From positions 55,280 through 119,279 of the forward strand of contig CADCBQ010000013.1 in the NCBI GenBank assembly GCA_902799745.1: DNA of 64,000 nucleotides. The letters are read 5' to 3'. Numbering within the stretch: the first letter of the stretch is position 1; each line of letters opens with the position of its first letter. Positions 52,498-60,596 of this stretch are shown one piece after another. Both the position numbers and the translations under genes were made by a program. Origin of the DNA: Fibrobacter succinogenes (GTDB lineage: Bacteria > Fibrobacterota > Fibrobacteria > Fibrobacterales > Fibrobacteraceae). The notes under the pieces were generated by a model that was not told the origin of the DNA, did not search any database, and saw only the letters and a program-made list of their open reading frames with translations.

Positions 52498-54309
52498 ATG
52501 AAACGAATTATATTATTCTGCCTAGCCGCTGCCCTGTGCGCACAAGCACGGCCGTCCCTGCAAGTGGATCGGGAACGCATCGAATCGGGCAAGACCTTTG
52601 GGCTTCAGCTTGTATTTCCTTTAAACGAACTTCCCGAAAACCGCAGCGATTTGCTTATCGAAACAGCAAATGGATTTTCCCTTGCAGGATTGGACAGTGC
52701 CGACCAGGTAATTCGCCCCGATATTGAGGATATGTTCAATTCTTTCTTTGGCGGAGGTCGTAACCGTGGCGGTTACAAGGCCCGCGTCTACACCTTCAAC
52801 CTGAAAGCCCCGAAAAAGACAGGTCGCTTTAGCGTAGGTCAGATTTTCATGACCATTGATGGTCAAAAGCGTAACCTCACGGGCGATATTCCGATTACGA
52901 TTCAGCGTGCCTACACCGACGACGCCCTTGCCGTCAGCCTCACGCCGAGCAAAAAATCCGTCTATGAAGGCGAACAGTTCAGCGTTACCTTGGGTTTCCA
53001 CACCTACGAGCACTTCGAAGGTGGCCTGCAGGCAACCGACATGAACACCGGTGACGACTTCATCGTGCACCGCAGCGACCTCGCCAACATGAAATTCGAA
53101 CCCGTCGAAGGAACCCGCCGCGAAATGCAGGCCAGCGCCAAGTTCGCTTGGCTCAGCGCCACCAAAAGCGGCAACATGCAAATTCCTCCGTTCAAGTTCA
53201 AGTACACCAAACGTGGCGAGCCCAAGGTTGTCGAAGAAAACAAGCAAATGGGCGGTATGACTTTCTCTAGCAGAAGTGTCAAGCAAGAATCTGTTGAAAC
53301 CGAGACGCAGACCCCCACTATTAATATTACTGTAAAGCCGCTCCCCACCGAAGGCAAGCCTGCCGACTTCAGCGGCATGGTCGGTAACTATAGCTTTAGC
53401 GCGGACTTCGACCGCACCAACCTCAAGGTCGGCGAAGCCATGACCCTCACCATCAACATCAAGGGCGACGGTCTGCCGGGATCCATTACCGACCCCAAGC
53501 TCCCCGACTTCGGCGAATTCCGTTCGGTACCGCCTGAAAACGAAATCAACAAGAAGATTACCGGGAACAAGGTGATTACCACCAAGAACATTCGCGTGTT
53601 CCTGTACCCCAAAAAGAAGGGTGAATTCACCATCCCCGAAATTACTTACTCCTGGTTCAACCCAAGCAAAAAGGCTTACGAAACCGCCAAGGCTGGTCCC
53701 TGGAATGTCGTCGTAGAAAAGGGAGAAGCCGCCGCCGAAGCCATCTTCCAGGCTCCGGTTGCTCAAGGCCCCGCCGCCGTGCAGAAGCAAGAAATTGAAT
53801 CGCTCGGTAGCGACATCCGCTTTATTCACAAGGTCCGCGACGCCGCAAACAACACCGCCCCTTACAAGAGCATTCTTTACTGGGTGATTTTCGCCGCCGC
53901 GATTCCGTTCTACCTGATTGTAACGTTTGCCGTGCGCAGCCGCCGCAAGCACAACAGCGATGCGGCCCTGGTGCGTAAGGGCAAAGCCAACAAGATGCTC
54001 AAGGCAAGATTCGCCAACGCCCGAGACGCCCTGCAAAAGGGAGACGCCAAGGCTCTCTATGCCGCCCTCGAAAACGGCCTCATCGATTACCTGAGCGACA
54101 AGACGAACCTGGAATTCAAGGGTATGACCCGCCCGCAAATGAAGGAAGAACTTGCAAAGCTTGGCATCAAGGACGAAACGATTACCGCCATTGACAGCTG
54201 GCTTGAAAAGTGCGCATTCGCCCGATTTGCCCCGGTAAATCCGACTAAGGACGAACAGGAACAAATGTTGAAAGATGTCGAAAAATTGTGCGAAGGATTG
54301 AAGGTATAA
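52498..54309 (+). CDS. batD: BatD-like protein
   Basis: A 603-aa exported membrane protein with signal peptide, two or three large beta-sandwich domains (SLTPSKKSVYEGEQFSVTLG, NLKVGEAMTLTINIKGDGLP) and one transmembrane helix near residue 460 (YWVIFAAAIPFYLIVTFAV), then a cytoplasmic helical tail. This is the BatD layout; Bat proteins are linked to oxygen tolerance and MoxR/VWA systems. TAAATT lies 6 bases before ATG, suggesting a leaderless mRNA. The batE-like gene follows directly, while batA, batB and batC are absent here. Confidence 0.85.
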   Translation: MKRIILFCLAAALCAQARPSLQVDRERIESGKTFGLQLVFPLNELPENRSDLLIETANGFSLAGLDSADQVIRPDIEDMFNSFFGGGRNRGGYKARVYTFNLKAPKKTGRFSVGQIFMTIDGQKRNLTGDIPITIQRAYTDDALAVSLTPSKKSVYEGEQFSVTLGFHTYEHFEGGLQATDMNTGDDFIVHRSDLANMKFEPVEGTRREMQASAKFAWLSATKSGNMQIPPFKFKYTKRGEPKVVEENKQMGGMTFSSRSVKQESVETETQTPTINITVKPLPTEGKPADFSGMVGNYSFSADFDRTNLKVGEAMTLTINIKGDGLPGSITDPKLPDFGEFRSVPPENEINKKITGNKVITTKNIRVFLYPKKKGEFTIPEITYSWFNPSKKAYETAKAGPWNVVVEKGEAAAEAIFQAPVAQGPAAVQKQEIESLGSDIRFIHKVRDAANNTAPYKSILYWVIFAAAIPFYLIVTFAVRSRRKHNSDAALVRKGKANKMLKARFANARDALQKGDAKALYAALENGLIDYLSDKTNLEFKGMTRPQMKEELAKLGIKDETITAIDSWLEKCAFARFAPVNPTKDEQEQMLKDVEKLCEGLKV

Positions 54310-54310
54310 T

Positions 54311-55078
54311 ATGAAACTGAAAGTATTTATCTTTTTCGCCATGATGGTCGCTTTAGCGACAGCCTGTTTTGCGGCAGATCATTGCAACGGAATTGAATCC
54401 GGCGTCGTCTACTATAACGAAGGCGAGTTCGAGCGTGCCATTGACGAATGGCGCACCTGTGTCGACAACGGCACCGAAAATCCGGACCTTTACTACAACT
54501 TGGGCAACGCCTACTTTAGGGAAGGCAAACTCGGTTTTGCTATTTATTACTACAAGTCGGCACTCCGCCTTGACCCCAGCAACGACGACATCTTGCACAA
54601 CCTCAAGTACGCCCAGGCCATGACCCGCGACAAGGTGGAAGAAGACGGCGAAGAGAACCCGCTTCTCTCCGGCCTGTTCAAAGCCCACCACGCGCTTTCT
54701 TTAAGGACTCAAATGTGGGTGTTGCTTGGAATCTTCTGGGCAATTGCACTTGCCGCCATCGCAAGGCGCATCAGCCGCAGTGGCAGAACCAAGAACGTGC
54801 TGATTGGCACCATGTTTGCTTTATCTAGTGTTTTCTGCATTATCGCGATGAGTGCCGGCTACAAGATTTTTGTCGCCGAGACCAACATCGAAGGCGTCGT
54901 AACCGCCAAAGATGCCGACGTGACAAGCGCCCCGAACAACAAGTCGCAAACGCTGAACACGCTTTCTGAAGGCACCACGTTCGAAGTGCTTTCGGAACAA
55001 GACAACTTTGCCGAAATCCGTTTGGGCGAAAAAATACGCGGATTTGTGAAGCTTTCTGATGTCGGAATTGTGAAATAA
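54311..55078 (+). CDS. batE: BatE-like TPR and SH3 protein
   Basis: A 255-aa protein: signal peptide (CFAAD), a TPR pair (NPDLYYNLGNAYFREGKLGF, AIYYYKSALRLDPSND), two membrane helices (about 138-152 and 165-190) and a C-terminal SH3-like domain (GVVTAKDADVTSAPNNKSQT). This is the BatE arrangement. It starts one base after the batD stop codon, so the two are co-translated. Probable partner of BatD in the periplasm. Confidence 0.83.
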   Translation: MKLKVFIFFAMMVALATACFAADHCNGIESGVVYYNEGEFERAIDEWRTCVDNGTENPDLYYNLGNAYFREGKLGFAIYYYKSALRLDPSNDDILHNLKYAQAMTRDKVEEDGEENPLLSGLFKAHHALSLRTQMWVLLGIFWAIALAAIARRISRSGRTKNVLIGTMFALSSVFCIIAMSAGYKIFVAETNIEGVVTAKDADVTSAPNNKSQTLNTLSEGTTFEVLSEQDNFAEIRLGEKIRGFVKLSDVGIVK

Positions 55079-55094
55079 ACTATTTTTCTTCATT

Positions 55095-56504
55095 ATGGAA
55101 CGCGAAACCTTTAAATCAAGACTCGGATTTATCCTCATTGCCGCCGGTTGCGCCATTGGCCTGGGCAACGTGTGGCGTTTCCCTTACATTGCTGGCCAGT
55201 ACGGTGGAGCGGCCTTTGTGCTCCCGTACCTCGGCTTCCTGCTTTTCTTGGGCCTGCCCATTTTAATGGCAGAACTTGCCCTCGGTCGTGGCGGTAAGAG
55301 CGGTATCGCTCGCGCATTCGACAACCTGGAAAAACCGGGCACCAAGTGGCATTGGGCCAAGTTCCCGCTGATTTCGGCCAACTACATATTGATGGCCTTC
55401 TATTCGGTGGTGACTGGCTGGATGTTCTATTACTTCTACAAGATGGTTACCGACCCCAAGTTCCTCATGGGTACTCCGGATCAGATTGCTGCTGGCTTCG
55501 GTGAAATGCTTTCAAATCCGGGCCTCATGATTTTCTGGATGACGGTTGCCATTGTCATTGGTCTCTTTATCGTGTCGCTTGGCCTCCAGAAGGGTGTGGA
55601 ACGCATCACCAAGACCATGATGATTTGCTTGCTTGTCATTATGGTAATCCTCGCGATTCGCGCCGTAACGCTCCCCGGTTCTACGGCTGGCCTTGAATTC
55701 TACCTGTTGCCGTCTCTTGAACGCCTTACGCAATCGGGCAAGGGCCTGGGCGAGGCTATCTTTGCCGCCTTTGCACATGCCTTCTTTACCTTGAGCCTCG
55801 GTATCGGTAGCATGGCTATTTTCGGTAGCTACATCGGAAAAAATCATTCCCTGGCAAAAGAAGCCACAAGCGTCTGCGTTCTTGATACAGTCGTTGCCTT
55901 GGTCGCAGGCATTATCGTGATTCCCAGCTGCTTTGCCTTCCACCAGTCTCCTGGTCAGGGCCCGGGCCTTATCTTTGTGACGCTTTCTAATGTGTTCGCC
56001 ATGATGCCTGCAGGCAGATTCTTCGGTGCTGCCTTCTTCCTGTTCATGTCGTTTGCGGCCATGTCTACCTTGATTGCCGTTTTCGAAAACCTGGTGTCGT
56101 TCTGGATGGACCTCAAGGGATTCAAGCGCCGCAAGGTCGCCTATTGGAACATCCTGATTGTGTTCCTGCTTTCGCTCCCCTGTGCCCTCGGCTTCAACTT
56201 GCTTTCGAGCTTTGAACCCTTCGGCCCCGGCAGCTGCGTTCTGGACCTCGAAGACTTTATCGTGAGCAACACCATGCTCCCGGCTGGTGGCATGTTCATC
56301 GCCATCTTCTGCTCTAGCCGCTACGGTTGGGGTCAGGAAAAGTTCTTCACCGAAATGAACGCCGGTAAGGGTTACAAGATTCCGTACAACGCCGCATTCA
56401 GAATCTACTTCAAGTGGATTTTGCCGCTGCTGGTTTCGATCCTCCTGATTCAAGGCTACCTGTCCAAGTTTGCACCGGAACTCTGTGCTAAGATTTTCGG
56501 ATAA
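55095..56504 (+). CDS. neurotransmitter:sodium symporter (NSS) family transporter
   Basis: A 469-aa inner-membrane protein of the LeuT type, with the signature GLGNVWRFPY in the first helix, GGAAFVLPYLGFLLFLGLP in the second and the Na+-binding unwound-helix block SLGIGSMAIFGSY in helix 6. About twelve membrane segments. It should co-transport an amino acid with sodium. It follows batE by 16 bases and may be in the same transcript, although no functional link is known. Confidence 0.92.
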   Translation: MERETFKSRLGFILIAAGCAIGLGNVWRFPYIAGQYGGAAFVLPYLGFLLFLGLPILMAELALGRGGKSGIARAFDNLEKPGTKWHWAKFPLISANYILMAFYSVVTGWMFYYFYKMVTDPKFLMGTPDQIAAGFGEMLSNPGLMIFWMTVAIVIGLFIVSLGLQKGVERITKTMMICLLVIMVILAIRAVTLPGSTAGLEFYLLPSLERLTQSGKGLGEAIFAAFAHAFFTLSLGIGSMAIFGSYIGKNHSLAKEATSVCVLDTVVALVAGIIVIPSCFAFHQSPGQGPGLIFVTLSNVFAMMPAGRFFGAAFFLFMSFAAMSTLIAVFENLVSFWMDLKGFKRRKVAYWNILIVFLLSLPCALGFNLLSSFEPFGPGSCVLDLEDFIVSNTMLPAGGMFIAIFCSSRYGWGQEKFFTEMNAGKGYKIPYNAAFRIYFKWILPLLVSILLIQGYLSKFAPELCAKIFG

Positions 56505-56537
56505 CAATCTGACAAACTGACAGCGACATTTACTCAA

Positions 56538-56978
56538 ATGAAACGTCGCCAGAAAAAACGTCTTCCAATGAACCGCTCGCAGATGATGCAGGCGGTTCAT
56601 TCCGTAGATACGAAACCAGAAATTTTAGTACGCCGAGCGCTTTTTAAAGCGGGGCTGCGCTATAGGCTCCACCGCCGCGATTTGCCGGGAACACCCGACC
56701 TGTATATTCTTAAATACGGCGTAGTCATCTTTATCAACGGTTGCTTCTGGCACCAACACGGCTGCAAATTCACGAGCCGCCCCAAAAGTAATCCTGAATT
56801 TTGGAACGAGAAATTCACGAATAATGTCGTGCGCGACGTCAAGACAAACTGGAAACTTTCGCTACAAGGCTACCGCGTCGCCACCGTATGGGAATGTTCC
56901 ATCAAGAACGATTTCGACCGCACGATCGAACGCCTGAAGGCATTCATCACTAGCGACGAAGAAAGCATCGAGATTTAG
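56538..56978 (+). CDS. vsr: very short patch repair endonuclease Vsr
   Basis: A 146-aa T:G mismatch nicking enzyme that repairs deaminated 5-methylcytosine. The family start (NRSQMMQAVHSVDTKPEILV), LPGTPDLYI with catalytic Asp, VVIFINGCFWHQHGC with zinc-binding residues and the late VATVWECSI are all present. No Dcm-type cytosine methylase is visible in the window, so its partner lies elsewhere or is lost. A second ATG at 56568 is possible. Standalone gene between the NSS and BASS symporters. Confidence 0.92.
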   Translation: MKRRQKKRLPMNRSQMMQAVHSVDTKPEILVRRALFKAGLRYRLHRRDLPGTPDLYILKYGVVIFINGCFWHQHGCKFTSRPKSNPEFWNEKFTNNVVRDVKTNWKLSLQGYRVATVWECSIKNDFDRTIERLKAFITSDEESIEI

Positions 56979-57031
56979 GTCACCGGCTAGAAAATAGATT
57001 ATCTTTTTCGTTGATTTAAGAAGGTTGTAAA

Positions 57032-57967
57032 ATGCATATTCTCGAAAAGATCAGTGAATTTGTGGGCAAGTGGATGGCGGTTGTCGTTTTGGCCATCGCG
57101 GCACTCTCGCTGTTCGTCCCGAAATCAACGCTCTGGATAGAGCTCTCGTGGGTAAATTACCTACTGATGGTCGTGATGTTCGGTATGGGCCTTACGCTCA
57201 AGCTGACCGATTTTGCACTTGTATTTGCGCGGCCGAAAGAAATCACTATCGGGTGTGCGGCACAGTTTATCGTGATGCCGGCTTTGGCTTTCGTGCTCTC
57301 CAAGATTTTCGGACTCGATGCTGCTCTGATGGCAGGTGTTGTACTTGTGGGTACTTGCCCCGGCGGGACTTCGAGCAACGTGATTACTTACCTCTCGAAA
57401 GGCGATGTGGCGCTTTCCGTAGGCATGACGAGTGTGAATACGCTGCTCGCTCCCGTACTGACTCCGGCGATTACATATTTGCTCTTGCGCACCACCGTGA
57501 ACGTAGATGTGCTGGCGATGTTCCTTTCCATCGTGAAGGTTGTCATCGTGCCGATTGCGCTTGGGTTTATCATCAACAAGTTTTTTGGCAAGTGGACTGC
57601 CCGCGCCGTAAAGGTGCTCCCGCTCGTTTCCGTAATTGCGATTGCCATGATCGTTGCTGCAGTCGTCTCGCACAATGCAGCGAAGATTCTCTCTACGGGC
57701 GCCATCGTGTTCGCCGTTGTGATTCTCCACAACCTACTCGGTTACGGCTGCGGTTTCGGACTCGGGAAGTTGCTGAAATTCTCAACCCCCAAGACGAAGG
57801 CGCTTTCCATCGAAATCGGCATGCAGAATTCCGGCCTTGCCACAAGCCTTGCAAGCACCGCATTCTCATCGCTTGCGATGGCAACCGTCCCCGGTGCCAT
57901 CTTCTCCGTATGGCACAACATTTCGGGTGCGATACTCGCGAACATTTACCGCCGGTGGGAAAAATAA
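57032..57967 (+). CDS. bile acid:sodium symporter (BASS) family protein
   Basis: A 311-aa membrane protein with ten hydrophobic segments and the BASS core blocks VLVGTCPGGTSSNVITYLSK and SIEIGMQNSGLATSLA, which line the sodium sites. Substrate is unknown: organic anions, pantoate, pyruvate-like acids or others. GAAGG lies upstream of ATG. The GNAT gene starts 3 bases after its stop, so they share a transcript. Confidence 0.9.
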   Translation: MHILEKISEFVGKWMAVVVLAIAALSLFVPKSTLWIELSWVNYLLMVVMFGMGLTLKLTDFALVFARPKEITIGCAAQFIVMPALAFVLSKIFGLDAALMAGVVLVGTCPGGTSSNVITYLSKGDVALSVGMTSVNTLLAPVLTPAITYLLLRTTVNVDVLAMFLSIVKVVIVPIALGFIINKFFGKWTARAVKVLPLVSVIAIAMIVAAVVSHNAAKILSTGAIVFAVVILHNLLGYGCGFGLGKLLKFSTPKTKALSIEIGMQNSGLATSLASTAFSSLAMATVPGAIFSVWHNISGAILANIYRRWEK

Positions 57968-57970
57968 AAC

Positions 57971-58375
57971 ATGGCCATTGAATACAAAAACATCCACGAT
58001 TTCTCGGAACAAAATTTAAAGGACTTATTTCTCTCTGTCGAATGGTCCTCGGGGCATTTCCCCGACAAACTCGTCGTCGCGATGAAAAATTTCAAGACCG
58101 TCATCTCGGCCTGGGACGGCGACAAACTCGTCGGCATGATTTGCGCGATGGACGACGGTATCATGAACGCCTACGTGCATTACCTGCTCGTGCGCCCCGA
58201 ATATCAGGGCAAGGGTATCGGCAAAGTCCTCGTCGACAAGGTCCATGAAATATACAAGGATTACCTCCGCATCGTCGTGGTCGCCTACAACGAAGAACTC
58301 GCCTTCTATGAGCATTGCGGCTTCAAGAAAGCCGACGATGCGAGTGCCATGTTTATTACCAGTTTGTGGACGTAA
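57971..58375 (+). CDS. GNAT N-acetyltransferase
   Basis: A 134-aa acetyltransferase. The acetyl-CoA pyrophosphate loop lies in RPEYQGKGIGKVLVDKV near residues 76-92, and VVVAYNEELAFYEHCGFKK is the usual final block. Substrate unknown. It is co-transcribed with the BASS symporter. Its 3' end overlaps the convergent AlbA_2 gene by 20 bases, an arrangement that marks the edge of the accessory block. Confidence 0.88.
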   Translation: MAIEYKNIHDFSEQNLKDLFLSVEWSSGHFPDKLVVAMKNFKTVISAWDGDKLVGMICAMDDGIMNAYVHYLLVRPEYQGKGIGKVLVDKVHEIYKDYLRIVVVAYNEELAFYEHCGFKKADDASAMFITSLWT

Positions 58376-59780
58376 GGACCTTTTTCACCCAGCGACCATT
58401 TTTCGATGCACCTTCCCAAGCATAGCCAAGCTTCTTGAGGTCTCGTCTAACAGTTATTCTAGCTGCATTCAGGCGTTCTGCGATTGCGTTTATACTAATA
58501 CTTTCGTTTTCAGCAATGAGACCCTCAATAGTTAAGGCTCGTTTTTGAGGCTCATTTTGGTGCTCATTTTGAGGTTCATTTTGAGGTTCATTTGGGGTGA
58601 CAATCCTACCGTTCAGCTTGTTCATCGGGAACGTCACCACGGTATAGCCACCCTCTTCACTCCAAAAGGGTTGTGGAGAACCTTCAGCTTTGCAAGCATC
58701 CATTATGCGCTTTATTCCCGAGCCCCATTTTTCTAAGTAAGTTATTTGATAGAGAACCGTCGCAACAATCTCGTTTCGTGGATACGACTTATGCGACCGC
58801 TTAATAGTTTTGGGAGTTAATTCGCGGGGTAACAAGCCCGGGCTTTCAATTTCTATACGGTCGTCATATATGGCAATGCCGATAGAGCACTGGTAAATGT
58901 CATAATCCCTATGGCAAAGGGCGTTAATCAGTGCCTCGCGCAATGCCGTTGCTGGAACATCAAGGTGTTCTTCCCTTTTAAATCCCTTGATTTCTCCGCT
59001 AAGAGAAAGATGCTTGAAAAAGAACGACATGCCCGCATCAAGCAGTTCAAAGAAATTGCCATGAGCCTGCTGGTTGTCAATAAAGTAATTTTTGTCCGTT
59101 CCTCTAAAACGAGCCATTCGAATTTCATAATCATACGAAAATCTCTTAGAAAAAAGAAACACAGCGGCGTTCCGCAAATTGTCGCCATCCAACAGGTTCC
59201 ATTTTTTCAATATTACTTTAATTGACTCATTGAGTGACCCCACCGGAATTCGTTTTTCTTCGACTCCGAGACGGACTACGCCACGAATTGTGCTGACATC
59301 AAGGTCTTTTATAGAATACCCCTCAGCCTCCCTCATTTCCCACGAATATTTGTGCGGCATGTTGATCCGAATTCTAGCATCAAACATATCCCTAGGCATT
59401 GCTTTAGTGACACTTTCCAGTCTATAGTATGGTCTTCCATGAAATGTGTACGGGTCATTCCCATAGACCCACGGATTGAACCTCAGTACGATTACTTGAT
59501 GGTTGTCCTTGTCGGGAATGTCAACATATTCAATAACAGGGGTGACCGCAGGTTCTATTCCCGCTAACGCTTGCGCGATATCGCGACGGGTAGATTCAGA
59601 AACGATTTGTCCAACAATACTCAAGGAAGGCGTGACGCCGAAAACGAGAATGCCGCCATCGGAATTCAGGAAAGCGCATGCCGTATGCATGCCCTCCCGG
59701 AGTTCACCGGTAGATTTCTTCAGTTCAATATTCTTCGTTTCATCCTTAGAAATCAGTTTTTTGAGTTCTTCCAAAGTCAT
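58356..59780 (-). CDS. AlbA_2 (Schlafen-type) DNA-binding regulator with ATPase-like domain
   Basis: A 474-aa protein. An N-terminal AlbA_2 domain (about 10-125; NIELKKSTGELREGMHTACAFLNSDGG pattern) is followed by an HATPase-c-4-like region (ALREALINALCHRDY, near 290, then EIESPGLLP and KWGSGIKRI). A Gln/Asn/Pro linker made of four 12-base repeats follows, then a C-terminal winged-helix domain (ISINAIAERLNAARITVRRD). Such proteins are usually called transcriptional regulators or putative helicases and often accompany mobile or defence loci. It overlaps the GNAT gene by 20 bases. Confidence 0.85.
   Translation of the reverse strand: MTLEELKKLISKDETKNIELKKSTGELREGMHTACAFLNSDGGILVFGVTPSLSIVGQIVSESTRRDIAQALAGIEPAVTPVIEYVDIPDKDNHQVIVLRFNPWVYGNDPYTFHGRPYYRLESVTKAMPRDMFDARIRINMPHKYSWEMREAEGYSIKDLDVSTIRGVVRLGVEEKRIPVGSLNESIKVILKKWNLLDGDNLRNAAVFLFSKRFSYDYEIRMARFRGTDKNYFIDNQQAHGNFFELLDAGMSFFFKHLSLSGEIKGFKREEHLDVPATALREALINALCHRDYDIYQCSIGIAIYDDRIEIESPGLLPRELTPKTIKRSHKSYPRNEIVATVLYQITYLEKWGSGIKRIMDACKAEGSPQPFWSEEGGYTVVTFPMNKLNGRIVTPNEPQNEPQNEHQNEPQKRALTIEGLIAENESISINAIAERLNAARITVRRDLKKLGYAWEGASKNGRWVKKVLTSTNW
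58544..58591. repeat. 4 x 12-bp tandem repeat in AlbA_2 gene
   Basis: Four consecutive 12-base units (TTTGAGGTTCAT and close variants) encode repeated NEPQ/NEHQ in the linker before the C-terminal winged helix. Unit number could vary between strains without shifting the frame. Confidence 0.9.
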
Positions 59781-60196
59781 CGAATAGCCTCGCTATTAAA
59801 ACCGTCGCTATTGGGCGGCATTTTGACAGGCTGTTGCAATTATGCTGAAAAACAGCGCACAACATGCCCTTGCTTATTTGTTATGTATTGAAATTTTCCA
59901 CGCCCTGCGCGGAATGGGATGATCTTGCAATCCTGTTGGCGGGGGCTTTCCCCGGCGTTACTTGGCACCCGCCTTAGCGAGCACACTCGAGTAGGTCGTG
60001 TTCCTACCAGCTATCCAACAGAACCATCAAGAAGGTTGATGGGCCCCGCCGCGAATGCACGTACGGACCCGAAGGTCTATGTCGACTGTCACGAGGATTA
60101 TCGAATATCGGCTACAATATACACAAATAGGTTGTCTGCGTCAAGGGGCTTTCAAATTATTGAAAGATTCTCATCTATCAAAATATTTTTTGCCTC
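59781..60196. other. non-coding GC-rich spacer
   Basis: I see no convincing gene in these 416 bases. The left part holds the promoter side of the AlbA_2 gene, with GCTATT repeated. From 59925 to 60095 the sequence is GC-rich and hairpin-prone (GCGGGGG/CCCC..GC near 59939-59955). GCACGTACGG at 60057-60066 recalls group II intron domain V but the pairing half does not match. From 60100 it becomes AT-rich toward the antitoxin promoter. It may be a remnant of a mobile element. Confidence 0.4.
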
Positions 60197-60232
60197 TTGA
60201 CAATGTGTATCCGATTAGATACATTATTGTGT
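60197..60232 (+). promoter_or_regulatory. antitoxin promoter with operator palindrome
   Basis: TTGACA (60197-60202), a 17-base spacer and TACATT (60220-60225) form a good sigma-70-type promoter. GTATC-CGATTA-GATAC (60207-60222) is a perfect palindrome within it and would be covered by a dimeric repressor; the downstream gene encodes an HTH protein, so autoregulation is likely. The ATG lies 7 bases after the -10, implying a leaderless message. Confidence 0.65.
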
Positions 60233-60577
60233 ATGCACAAGCGCTTAGACATTGCCGAATACCTCGACAACGAGGAAATCGTCGCCGAATACTTGAACAT
60301 GGTCAGCGAATCTGATGACCCAGCGCTGTTTCTCCGTGCCATCGGACACATTGCGAGAAGCAAGGGCATGTCGCAGATTGCCGAAAAGACGGGACTCGGC
60401 CGTGAAAGTCTTTACAAGGCTTTAGACGAAAAAGCGCACCCACGTTTTGAAACCATTTTCAAGGTGCTGAATGCTATGGGGATCCAGATGACGCTCGTCC
60501 CTAAAATGAAATTCAGAAAACGCCGTAAACAAACGGAACCTTGCGTTGCCGAAAAGAGAGTGCGATATAAAGTGTAG
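60233..60577 (+). CDS. orphan HigA-like antitoxin (HI1420-type addiction module antidote)
   Basis: A 114-aa protein with a Cro/C1-type helix-turn-helix (GHIARSKGMSQIAEKTGLGR, ESLYKALDEKAHPRFETIFK) and the RLDIAEYLDNEEIVAEYL start typical of the addiction-module antidote family paired with RelE-like Gp49/HI1419 toxins. The toxin gene usually sits immediately upstream; here that space is non-coding, so this is an orphan. ATG 60233 is preferred over the frame start 60197 because the promoter occupies the latter. Basic C-terminal tail (KFRKRRKQ) is unusual and may aid DNA binding. Confidence 0.82.
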   Translation: MHKRLDIAEYLDNEEIVAEYLNMVSESDDPALFLRAIGHIARSKGMSQIAEKTGLGRESLYKALDEKAHPRFETIFKVLNAMGIQMTLVPKMKFRKRRKQTEPCVAEKRVRYKV

Positions 60578-60596
60578 TTTTATCGGACTGGTTTTG

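Noticed and set aside
60040..60075. Group II intron domain V-like sequence (GCACGTACGG)
   Set aside because: Only the 3' half resembles domain V; the 5' half cannot pair properly, the catalytic AGC is absent, and no intron-encoded reverse transcriptase is present.
59919..60200. 93-codon open frame in the spacer before the antitoxin, considered as the missing toxin
   Set aside because: It lacks a ribosome site, has no resemblance to RelE/Gp49 toxins, overlaps hairpin-rich non-coding DNA and runs into the antitoxin promoter.
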